Of a stretch of DNA of 50,818 bases, positions 1 through 9,300 are shown in pieces (position 1 is the stretch's first letter; every line of letters starts with the position of its first letter). Location of the stretch: positions 1 through 50,818 of the forward strand of contig DYNM01000018.1 of the NCBI GenBank assembly GCA_020721065.1. The letters run 5' to 3'. Source of the stretch: Thiocystis violascens (GTDB lineage Bacteria > Pseudomonadota > Gammaproteobacteria > Chromatiales > Chromatiaceae). The translations under genes were made by a program, and so were the position numbers. The notes under the pieces are model-generated. The model saw only the letters and a program-made list of their open reading frames with translations, had not been told where the DNA came from and ran no database searches.

Positions 1-52
1 ATTTTATTTATCAGCACCATTGTATGGCTTGTTCGCAACTGCGTAACTCCTA
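1..52. mobile_element. Right end of an insertion element, cut by the window edge
   Basis: Positions 36-52 read CAACTGCGTAACTCCTA, an exact, same-orientation copy of the right terminal repeat of the small element at 17057-17171. The 35 bases to its left differ from the interior of that element, so this is another family member or a longer insertion sequence whose body lies outside the window. The TA at the outer edge would fit an element targeting TA (IS630/Tc1-like), but that is inference and I cannot name the family. Confidence 0.6.
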
Positions 53-148
53 AACGTCTAAAGTTTTCAGGATGCTCTTGCCTTCGCCAATTAAGACAAG
101 GGATTTACCGCTGGCAGCATCAAATACCGCATCAATTAACGCGCCCAT
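50..148 (-). pseudogene. Small gene truncated by the insertion element
   Basis: A 32-residue reading frame (MGALIDAVFDAASGKSLVLI...) starts with ATG at 148, three bases after the stop of the large polyvalent gene, so it was probably the next gene of that transcript. Its TAG stop lies inside the terminal repeat of the insertion element (36-52), so the original C-terminus has been replaced by the element. The remaining residues match no family I recognise. It could also be a genuine short peptide, but the position of the stop favours truncation. Confidence 0.45.
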
Positions 149-151
149 TGC

Positions 152-3100
152 TTAATTCGCCTTCTTTTTGAATTCAGCATTAAAGAACGCCTTAACTGCT
201 TTTTTTGCCTGCTTAATTAACGCAGTCATCTCTGGATCAGAAACAGTTTTGGCAAGTGACTCCAAACGATCCGTTACCGCTTTATCATAGAAATCTACGT
301 TGCCCGTAACGACAGATTGAAGGAAAGACATTTCTTCATCGCCGTTATTGGCAACTGGCGCGGCAGCTTCCGTTGGCATCGCCACTTCGCTATTCACCAC
401 CACCTCGACACCAATTGGCTTAAAAAGATTCGAGTTTGTATCGTCAATATGACTTCGTGGCATAAGCACTTGTTTAACCTTGCTGTCCGCTGAAACAGCG
501 AGCAGCGCATTGTTTGGTGCATCTGCTTTGAGGTAGATAGTGAACTCACTATAACCTAACCCTAAAAAAGACTCCGCCATTTCCAATAGGTATTTTAGTG
601 TGTACGCTGCGCGAACTTCGCCAAATTCTAAGGCAACGGGAGCATCTTGGTTAAAGAAAAACTTTGCTGCTTTAATAACGCCACGCACCCGCGCAGCGAG
701 TTTTTTTGCATCAATCACTACTACTGTATCAGTTGCTTTAATCTCTGGGATAACGCGGTTGTAATCAGGGTATTTACTGACGCCTTCGATTGCTTGACCG
801 TTTCTATTGATGATTAACTCGCCATTGTTATTGACAGTGTGTGACGCAATCAGGGCGCTGGTGTCCGTCTCATGGATAATCATTCGATGTCTATCAGTTG
901 CAATCAACTTCCCTTCCTGTACCAATACGCCATTCAATTGTAGGCGTACATCATCCTTGCCCGCCAATGTCATTGCAGCACTCAACCGATCTGCAACTGA
1001 CGCAACCTGCTTAACCTTCTTGTCGATTGGCTGAGGAGCGATATTGGCGTTTTTATCTACATTTTTGTTAACAATTCTGACGTGTCTATTCTTTGGAGTA
1101 GGTACTTTTAAGCTGCCTTCCAATAAAATACGCGTAGCCTTGGTATAGGAATCTGAAGTGTTAACGACACTTAAATCTCCCCGTGAAAAAACGTTAAGCT
1201 GCGCTCTCACATCGGGATCATTCAAGTCGCCTGACTGCGATAAAGCATTAACAAACTTGACGCTTTCTGGACTGCCGTCACCAATTGGCTTGTCATTTTC
1301 TGACGGTTGGACTAGGCTTGGTTCACCAGTGGGAGATTGCGCTCCGAACGTTTCGGACGGTAGCGCGGCGGCTTCATCAGAAGTGCCCCGTGGCGCGGAG
1401 CGAATCTTCCACATGGTTTTGAACGCAAGACGATTACGTCCCTCGCGCACTTCTTCAACAACGACAATAAAGCCGTTGATTCGTTTTTTATAAACGATTG
1501 TCTCTAAACCTTCGCGTGATACTTCTCCAGACTCAATAGAATCCGCTTGAGCGGGATCAGTTAAGCCAGCAATCAACTTGAAATCTTCCTGCGTAATAGC
1601 AACCTGTCCCCGTGCATTTTCGGTTTCCACGTTACCATGCTGATTGAGTGCATGACGAATAGCAGCTTCATCAATTCCATGTTCAAAGCCGGATACGTCC
1701 ACACCCGTTGCTTGCTTGATCTTTGAAGCCTCAGCATCGTCAACTTTGCGGTACACATGAAACGCGGTATTTCCACCACGTCCGGGCAAGGTTGCCACAC
1801 GCAGCACATCATCTAAACCCATGCGTCCTTTTGTAGGCGCTGACTCAGGTGGCAGTTCATCTTGATTTTGTGCAACCGTTTTAGGCGCAACGGCGTTCGG
1901 ATCATTAAGGGTAAAAAGTGCATTTTTATCAAATTCGTCAAGCAATTTTTCTACTGCCTCATTTGCAGAGGTGTAGCTCAAGGTGGAATGTGCTGGATTG
2001 TCTATGCTGTCACTATTTTCTAAGCCAACCTCGACGAAGGTGCCCGCGCCTTCTGCATAAATATCAAAACTCACCCCATCAGAAACCACTTTGCCGATGA
2101 TTGCTTTTCCTTTGCCGTTCATCAGATAACTGAGCGGCTTTTCGCCAAGCGTATTTACGCTATGTGGTGTCGCTAATTGCTGCACTAGCCAGCCCACCAT
2201 TTTCGGTGCGTCCTCAACAGAATACTCTTCAATAGGTAAACCGTTAGGTCTTTTGACCTGCGTATCTTCTTCACCCTCATCGGCATCTTGATCGCTTGCG
2301 TGTCCTACGAAAACCATTGCAGCGCCTTCGTAATCAATATCAATGCGCCCAATCACCACGCCGTCATCAATCACCATCCCTTTATAGCCATGAATATCAA
2401 TTCCTTCCTCTTCTCGCTTAAACGGATCAAATTCATCTTCAACCGCATCAAACAGAGACCCGCTGCGACCTGCGGATGGATTTTTGATTGCGCCCTCAAA
2501 AAAGCCCCAATCAATCGACACGCCATTCCAAATGGCGTCCTCATCCATTGCCTTCGCAGTGAGAAACGGATTCGGTGCTGGCGCGTCAAGATAGTCCGCA
2601 ACCCACTCCTTAAACTGCGGCGTTGCATTGAATTTGTAAATGGAATCAAGCCGAGCAACATTATTCGCGGTAACTGGCTTAGGAGCGATAATCTCTTTAG
2701 TTGCAGCGGTTTCATCATTCAATCCCGCAAACAACCAATCAATCAGTTGCGCGGCATCTTCGCCACGCAAATAGGAGCCTCTACTTCCATCCTTAGATGC
2801 TTGTTGGTTGCCTTCAGCTCCAACATAGACCATTGCCTTGCCGTCATCACCGAGATTGATGCGCCCAACTAATTCACCATCTTTGAGAACTCTACCAACA
2901 TAACCGTGAACGTTTGGACTATATGCAGCATCAAAAACAACTGAATCTAAAACACGAGTCACGCTGCGGATACCGCCTAGCAATTCACCAATTGCAGCAG
3001 CGCCAGGATCAAGTTCTGCGCCCGCGTGTCCAATTGCTGCTAAATCCGCACTACTCGAATGCGCTGGCTTGCTGCCACCTTTAGACAGCGCCTGACTGAC

Positions 3101-5701
3101 ATAACTGTTAGCGCGTGACGCAGCGCGTCCTAACGCATGAAGTGCGCCCTTTGCAGCATCTTTAATCCGCTTGCCGCACCGTAATTCCCAGCGCCCAGTT
3201 CGACGATTACGCGGTTGCTGTTTCCAATGGTCACTACTGTCAAATACATCATTTCCATTCTCGTTATAATCATCATCGGCGGTGTTATAAAAATCGTCTT
3301 CATCCCATTCTTCTCCATCGTCGTCAACAAATATGGAATCAAAAGTAGCGCCATTGAATACGCCCCATTCAATGCTTGCACCATTCCGAATTGCAGCCTC
3401 ATCCATTGCCTTTGCTGTGGCAAATAGCGAACGAGATGTTTCATTAACTGAATTCGCAATCCATCTTTTGAATTCCAAAGTCATATGGGCGAAATTATAG
3501 GGTAGGGTGAACGCCTTAACTTGACTGCCGTCTGGGTGTAGTAACCAAGGGTAATCGGCTAGAACTTCCAGTGGGACGGCAATTCCTTTTCTTACTGTCT
3601 CTTCAACAATCCGGCTATGCAGGCCGCGTAATACCTTGCCGTCACTAATTCTTTTGTTTTTCAAGTCAGTGACATATACCGGCACCCTATCAACTGATGC
3701 TGGTAATTTAATATCGCCATATTTCGGAACAACCACTCCTGTATGTGAAATAAGACCAGCAACCGTATCACCTCGCATTATTGCTGCTGTTTTTAGCCAT
3801 TCCTTTATCGTCATCTGCCAAGGTTCTTTTGGCGCTGATTCAGTAACGGGCGGCGGAGTTGATTCATCTGCTGGCATATCCTCAATCGCTTCCGGCTCCT
3901 CACCTTCAATGAAAAGGTTGAAGACCATTCCACTCAGGGCTACACTTGAATCAAGGCGATGCTCGGATGACGGCTCATCTGGGAGAAGGGCGGAACGGTT
4001 AAGAGCAGCGGCATCGGCTGTATCCAGTGCCTCCGTAGTCCCACCCATCGCCTTATTCACATCACTCCTGTCAACGCTATAATCATAAAATGCGCTTCCA
4101 TCTGCACGTTCGTAGATTAGGAAGCGAACAACAATTTCAGCTCCATCAAAAACCACTGGCGTCTTAAGAACGTGGACTTTAATAACGCCACTTTTTGCTG
4201 CTGCCTCATGCGGCGTAAGTGGACTGACGGGTGTTGGACTGCCGTCCCCGACAATCGATTTAAGCGCCGCAACGAGCTTTAGTTTTCTCCGATCTGCGCT
4301 AAATGACTCAACCTTTTCGCGGGATTTGCGCGGAAACGTCACCCATTTATCGAGCGCACGATTGAATACACCTTTCGGTAATTTTTGAAGGTTGTCTTTG
4401 AATTCCTTAATAGCCTTCTCTCGTAAGGCAATTAACCCCTCCGGCGTATCAGGGAATTCACCCAACTCTTTGCCAGTGAGCGTGATTATTTCTGGCGCAG
4501 CATCAACGGGTGCTAATTCAGGTGTAATTGCTGGATATTTTAAATTCTTAAACTTAAAGTCTCTAAATGAGGTATATGGAACGATTTCACCATTATCCTT
4601 TATAAAGACCAGTGTGTCGGTATTGATCGATCCTGTTGTAACTAATGTACCAAGCGCAGAAATTTTAACGTTCCAGACAGCAACCAAACGATTTGAACTA
4701 AATCGTTCAAAGATATTTTCTGGCGGTTCGTTCAATTCGACCTTAACCACAGTTTTGTCGGGCTTTTCTTTAACAACGAAGTGCAAAATGTGTTTCTGTT
4801 TACGCCATTCAATCAAGTGAAATCCGCGCCGACTTTGAATTAAGTTAAAGGTACCCTCATCGTAATTAGCAAGTTTACGAATCGGCTGAGTCAGTCGATT
4901 CAATTCTGGTTCTTCAACCACTTCCGGCTCCTCACCTTCAATGAATAGGTTGAAGACCATTCCGCTCGGGGCTACACTTGAATCAAGGGCGTGCTCGGAT
5001 GACGGCTCATCTGGGAGTAGGACGGGCAAGCCGTGGTCAGTGGCATCGACTGAGTCCATCGCTCCGCGACTTCTACCCACGCCCTTTTTATACTCCTCTT
5101 GATCCACAGCATGATCGTATGAAAACGTGCCATCGCGCTTTTCGTGAATCACGCATCTTGCCGTGATTTGCTCTCCTTCCAATACGATAAGTGTCTTCAA
5201 AATATGAGCCTTTACGACGCCGCGCCGTTTCGCTTTCGGCGTCGAAACCATAGTCAGCGTTTTGCTGCCGCGACGAATTATTTCGTCAAGCATCGGGATC
5301 ATTTTGAGCTTGCGACGATCCGCGCTGAATGAATTGACCTTGTTAAAGCCTTGCGCATCGAAGAGCACATAAACGCCAAGGTCAGCGTTGAAAATGCCGT
5401 CTTTCAGAGGCAACAGTTTATTCTTGTAATGATCCATTGCCTTTTGTCGCATTTCTACCAACCCTTCCGGCGTATCAGGAAACTCGCCTAATTCCTTACC
5501 AGTGAGCGTGATTATTTCTGGCGCAATATCATCTGCCATTTCTTTCACTAGCAGCCCGGTCTCGTTATCAGTAACAGATAAAATGACGAGATTGAATTCG
5601 GTTCCATCTTGATCTACACTGGATTCCACAGTGAGCAAGTGCGGGGAAGTCGATTCGGGCTTGGTTGTCGGCTCACTGGGCACCCCTGAACCTCGGAACA
5701 C
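152..5701 (-). CDS. Large polyvalent protein: duplicated LPD3-like domains, toxin-nuclease-like domain, C-terminal sliding-clamp-like domain
   Basis: One chain of 1,849 residues. Residues about 60-260 and 400-605 are a duplicated module (EIITLTGKELGEFPDTPEGL ... SFSADRRKLK ... DGxxxYDH/YDY) resembling the large polyvalent protein-associated LPD3 domain. Around 640-740 is a segment ending in VPLEVLADYPWL, typical of DarB-like phage and conjugative-element proteins. A second repeated unit (FLTAKAMDEDAIWNG, xxHGYVGRVL) lies at about 765-1150. Residues about 1290-1435 (AIRHALNQHGN, RGQVAITQEDF) resemble phage Barnase/EndoU/ColicinE5/RelE-like nuclease domains. Residues about 1565-1750 resemble DnaN domains 2-3: LNGVLVQEGKLIATDRHRM, YPDYNRVIP, and an end in VLMP. 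Polyvalent proteins are known from phages and conjugative elements, where they are thought to be injected with DNA; that role here is inferred. The start is GTG at 5701 without a convincing ribosome site and is uncertain. Confidence 0.75.
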   Translation of the reverse strand: MFRGSGVPSEPTTKPESTSPHLLTVESSVDQDGTEFNLVILSVTDNETGLLVKEMADDIAPEIITLTGKELGEFPDTPEGLVEMRQKAMDHYKNKLLPLKDGIFNADLGVYVLFDAQGFNKVNSFSADRRKLKMIPMLDEIIRRGSKTLTMVSTPKAKRRGVVKAHILKTLIVLEGEQITARCVIHEKRDGTFSYDHAVDQEEYKKGVGRSRGAMDSVDATDHGLPVLLPDEPSSEHALDSSVAPSGMVFNLFIEGEEPEVVEEPELNRLTQPIRKLANYDEGTFNLIQSRRGFHLIEWRKQKHILHFVVKEKPDKTVVKVELNEPPENIFERFSSNRLVAVWNVKISALGTLVTTGSINTDTLVFIKDNGEIVPYTSFRDFKFKNLKYPAITPELAPVDAAPEIITLTGKELGEFPDTPEGLIALREKAIKEFKDNLQKLPKGVFNRALDKWVTFPRKSREKVESFSADRRKLKLVAALKSIVGDGSPTPVSPLTPHEAAAKSGVIKVHVLKTPVVFDGAEIVVRFLIYERADGSAFYDYSVDRSDVNKAMGGTTEALDTADAAALNRSALLPDEPSSEHRLDSSVALSGMVFNLFIEGEEPEAIEDMPADESTPPPVTESAPKEPWQMTIKEWLKTAAIMRGDTVAGLISHTGVVVPKYGDIKLPASVDRVPVYVTDLKNKRISDGKVLRGLHSRIVEETVRKGIAVPLEVLADYPWLLHPDGSQVKAFTLPYNFAHMTLEFKRWIANSVNETSRSLFATAKAMDEAAIRNGASIEWGVFNGATFDSIFVDDDGEEWDEDDFYNTADDDYNENGNDVFDSSDHWKQQPRNRRTGRWELRCGKRIKDAAKGALHALGRAASRANSYVSQALSKGGSKPAHSSSADLAAIGHAGAELDPGAAAIGELLGGIRSVTRVLDSVVFDAAYSPNVHGYVGRVLKDGELVGRINLGDDGKAMVYVGAEGNQQASKDGSRGSYLRGEDAAQLIDWLFAGLNDETAATKEIIAPKPVTANNVARLDSIYKFNATPQFKEWVADYLDAPAPNPFLTAKAMDEDAIWNGVSIDWGFFEGAIKNPSAGRSGSLFDAVEDEFDPFKREEEGIDIHGYKGMVIDDGVVIGRIDIDYEGAAMVFVGHASDQDADEGEEDTQVKRPNGLPIEEYSVEDAPKMVGWLVQQLATPHSVNTLGEKPLSYLMNGKGKAIIGKVVSDGVSFDIYAEGAGTFVEVGLENSDSIDNPAHSTLSYTSANEAVEKLLDEFDKNALFTLNDPNAVAPKTVAQNQDELPPESAPTKGRMGLDDVLRVATLPGRGGNTAFHVYRKVDDAEASKIKQATGVDVSGFEHGIDEAAIRHALNQHGNVETENARGQVAITQEDFKLIAGLTDPAQADSIESGEVSREGLETIVYKKRINGFIVVVEEVREGRNRLAFKTMWKIRSAPRGTSDEAAALPSETFGAQSPTGEPSLVQPSENDKPIGDGSPESVKFVNALSQSGDLNDPDVRAQLNVFSRGDLSVVNTSDSYTKATRILLEGSLKVPTPKNRHVRIVNKNVDKNANIAPQPIDKKVKQVASVADRLSAAMTLAGKDDVRLQLNGVLVQEGKLIATDRHRMIIHETDTSALIASHTVNNNGELIINRNGQAIEGVSKYPDYNRVIPEIKATDTVVVIDAKKLAARVRGVIKAAKFFFNQDAPVALEFGEVRAAYTLKYLLEMAESFLGLGYSEFTIYLKADAPNNALLAVSADSKVKQVLMPRSHIDDTNSNLFKPIGVEVVVNSEVAMPTEAAAPVANNGDEEMSFLQSVVTGNVDFYDKAVTDRLESLAKTVSDPEMTALIKQAKKAVKAFFNAEFKKKAN

Positions 5702-5713
5702 CTCGTTACGAAC

Positions 5714-5735
5714 AAACCCGTCAAATGACGGGTTT
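5714..5735. terminator. Hairpin with T-rich flanks
   Basis: AAACCCGTCA (5714-5723) pairs with TGACGGGTTT (5726-5735), followed on the plus strand by ATTTTT. On the minus strand it lies just after the stop of the 32-residue frame at 5735-5833 and before the polyvalent gene, so it could terminate or attenuate that transcript. Confidence 0.5.
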
Positions 5736-5833
5736 TATTTTTCTACAGAATCTAACGTTGTGTCGGATTTTAAGTGATAAACAAGCGTGTGATCTTCACG
5801 CTCGGCAACTTTCAATAATGCTTTAACTGTCAC
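5735..5833 (-). CDS. Small ORF coupled to the polyvalent-protein remnant
   Basis: A 32-residue frame (MTVKALLKVAEREDHTLVYH...) with a GTG start whose last bases overlap the stop of the upstream remnant (GTGA overlap), an arrangement typical of translational coupling. Its stop codon is in the same frame as the downstream 1,849-residue gene, and only the stop and a hairpin separate them. No family is recognised. It may instead be the frameshifted C-terminus of the broken paralogue upstream (5830-6372). Confidence 0.35.
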   Translation of the reverse strand: MTVKALLKVAEREDHTLVYHLKSDTTLDSVEK

Positions 5834-6372
5834 GTCATCACCGCCAAGAGCTGTTTTTCATTATCTTTGTAACCTAATTTTTTCTCGTATCTATTGATCT
5901 GTTTTATAAAAGCAATCAGTTCTGACGTCCGTTTATGCGCAATAATGTCGTATTTTTCGAGCTGACGAACAGAAGCAGTAAATTCAGCTTGCGTCATCTG
6001 CCAAGATTCTTTTGGTGCTGATTCAGTAATAGGTGGCAGAGTTGGTTCATTTGTATCAGGCGCATTCTCAACCGCCTCCGGTTCCTCACCTTCAATGAAT
6101 AAATTAAGCACTTCCCTATTGACATTCGCAGCGGAACTATCAAGAATAAATCCATCTTGATGCTCTATTGACGGTTCGATAGAGAGTAGGCGGCAAGGTT
6201 CGGACACGGCGCTTCGGCTGTGTGTACACCCCCGATTTCCACCCATCAAGAATAATAGGCTTGCTTCGGTAAGCCTATTTGTTTGTGCGCTATAGGAAAC
6301 AACACCGCGCATGAAAATACTGTGATCGTAGTGATGAGCGCCTTTATCATCGCGTCCAATAACAAAGCGCAA
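5830..6372 (-). pseudogene. Truncated paralogue of the polyvalent protein (LPD3-like fragment)
   Basis: The 180-residue frame keeps the tail of the LPD3-like module (RFVIGRDDKGAHHYDHS, compare VRFLIYERADGSAFYDYS in the big protein), the LDSS...LNLFIEGEEPEA linker and the PKESWQMT segment that follows the duplicated domain in the 1,849-residue neighbour. The N-terminal half of the module is missing: homology stops where the divergent restriction-modification gene begins, and the only available start is TTG. A stretch around MGGNRGCTHSRSAVSEPCR looks scrambled relative to the intact copies, which suggests small frameshifts. Most likely a recombination remnant left when the restriction gene was inserted. 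Confidence 0.6.
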
Positions 6373-6397
6373 CTTGTTAACTAGGATAACTAAATCT

Positions 6398-9300
6398 GTG
6401 ACATCTCAACAACGTTTACAAACTGGTCTGGCACAGGGATTGATTCAATTCGATGCCGAGCAGAAAAACATCAATTATCGCAGTTGTAATAAAAAATATC
6501 GCTATTCTGATCCAGAGGAAAAAGTTCGCGCTCAGGTGTATCTCAAATTGATTCTGCATTATGGCTATGCGCCAGAAAGAATTGATTTAGAAGTGAAGGT
6601 GCCACATCGTACGCCAAATAATATCGCAGATATTGTGGTGTTCAGTGATGACGGTTTGAAAACACCGCATATCGTGGTTGAATGCAAACAGCCCGACATT
6701 TCTGAGGCAGAATTTAAGCAGGCAATTGAACAGGGTTTTGGGAATGCGAACTCGATCAAAGCGCCATTTTTATGGGTAACTTCAGAATTAAAAGAAGATT
6801 TTTTTGACGTTGCTAAGTTTCCTTCAATGGAGCGAGAAGCCAATCGGATTGCGGATGTTCCGCACTTCGGCAAAAAAACTGCGAATGATTGGAAATTTAC
6901 ACGCGGCGGTGTGGATGGCATTGAGTTAGAAGTTGTTGAGCAGAATAAATTAACGCAGATTTTCCGCAAAGCGCATGATGCGTTATGGGCGGGTGGCAAA
7001 CGTAATCCAGCAGAAGCGTTTGATGAATTAAGTAAGCTGATTTTTTGCAAAATTAGCGACGAGCGGGAATTACGCAAAGTTGGCGAACCGTATCAATTCC
7101 AAATCTGTACCGGTGAACCGAAAGAAGCGTTATTGACGCGGGTGAAAGCCTTGTATGAAAAAGGGCGCTTGAAAGATGCCGAGGTATTTAAGGATGACAT
7201 TCGGTTGACGGCAGGTGAATTGCAAACGGTGGTGAGTTATCTCGCGCAGATTCATCTCAATAAAACCGATTTAGATAGCAAAGGTCGGGCGCTTGAGACC
7301 TTTATGGGTGATTTCTTTCGGGGTGAATTCGGACAGTATTTTACGCCGCGCCCCATTGTGCAGTTTATTGTCAACAGTTTGCCCTTGCACCATGATCAAT
7401 TGGTGCTTGATCCAGCTTGCGGCAGCGGTGGTTTTTTATTGCATTTTCTGGATGCCGTGCGCCGTGAAGCTGATGCGCATTATCCACAAGACTCACAAGA
7501 TCATTATAAACATTGGCATAATTTCGCAGAGCACAAACTATTCGGGATTGAAATCTCGGAGGCGATCGCTCGCACCGCCAAGATGAATATGATTATTCAC
7601 GATGACGGGCATACGAATGTCGTGGCGTTTGATGGTTTGGCGTTGCCGCCAGTGATTGAAGCCGGCACGAAAAATCATGGTTTTCAAGCCGAGCGTTTTG
7701 ATTTGATTGCGACCAATCCGCCATTTGGTGCGGATGTCAAAAAAGATGAAAAGGCGTATATGGCGGAATATGAACTCGGTTGTAAAGGTGTCGATTGGAT
7801 TGAGGCGAAATTAAAAAATATCAATTTGAATTGCACAAATCCGCGTGAGCGCCAAAGTACAGAAATCTTGTTTTTAGAACAATGTCATCGCTGGCTAAAA
7901 CCCAATGGGATTTTAGCAATGGTGGTTCCTGATGGCATTTTGACTAATTCGAGTTTGCAATATGTGCGCGATTGGATTGAAGAACACTGGCGGATTTTAG
8001 CAGTCATTTCGATGCCGCAAACCGCTTTTGCGGCAACCGGCGCGGGAGTAAAAAGTTCGGTGCTGTTTTTGCGTAAGTATCCAGCAACAATGACGGCACA
8101 AATTCGCACGATTAAAGCGCAGGTGCAGAATCGGTTATTTGAGCTGCCAGAATACAGCGCGGAAATCACTCGGTTGGAACAGGAAAAGCTGCGGGTCTTA
8201 AAATGCGGTGACGCGGAATGCCAACGCATTGAGCAGGATTTAATCGAACATTTGGAAGCACTGCACACTCAGGATATGTTTTTGTCTTCTGAGACGCAGA
8301 AAAAAGTTGCGCCAGTGAATAAGATGCGGCGCAAGGATTTGGAGCAGGCAACGAAAGCAGCGCGGAAGAATTATGAGAATAGTGAAGCATTTAAGACTTG
8401 GAAGAAAGACATCAGCGATGACTTCAATGAGCAAATTAAGGCGGTGAAGGAAGCGTTACAGGAGACAATGCTGGAGCAGGTGAAAACGCAGTTGCTGGAT
8501 TATCCAATTTTTATGGCGATTGCTGAAGAGATTGGTTATGACGCGACGGGACGCGCAACGGCACAGAATGAATTAAACACCATCGCGCCAGAATTGAAGC
8601 GGTTTATTGAGGCGGTTATTGCGGGGAAAGACGGTTTTTTTCAATTACGCCCTGATTTAGATGAAAACAAAGTTTTTCTTCTGAATTGGGGCGAATTGGA
8701 TGGGCGGCTGGATGCTTTATCTTATGTTGCTTGGTATTCAATAAAACAAAATGTTGTACAAAAAGCAAAATATAGTTGTCTTGACTTAGTTAAAACCTGT
8801 TCTATAACAAGAGGTAGGTTTGGACATAGACCAAGAAATGACCCAAGATTTTATGGTGGAAAATATCCATTTATACAAACAGGCGATATTTCAAAAGTAT
8901 CTGATAGCAATGACTCTGTTGAGTTTAGTCAAACGCTAAACGAACTTGGATTAAAGACAAGCAAGATTTTTAATCCATCTCAACTTCTCTTTACCATCGC
9001 TGCAAATATCGGAGAAACTGCGATATTAGATTATGCAAGCTGCTTTCCTGATAGCATTGTTGCTATAACACCAAAGACGAATAATCTTCAAATTGAATAC
9101 TTAAATATCTATTTACGGACAATAAAGTTATATGTTGTCCAGTTGGCACCTTACTCTGCGCAAAGGAATCTTAACAATCAGCAATTGGCAAAAATACCAG
9201 TTGTAGTTCCTCCACTAGATGTACAACATAAAATTGTGGAGAAGATGAATTTAGTTTACGAGTCAAAAAAACAGAAAGAATCTCGCGCTCAAGCCTTATT

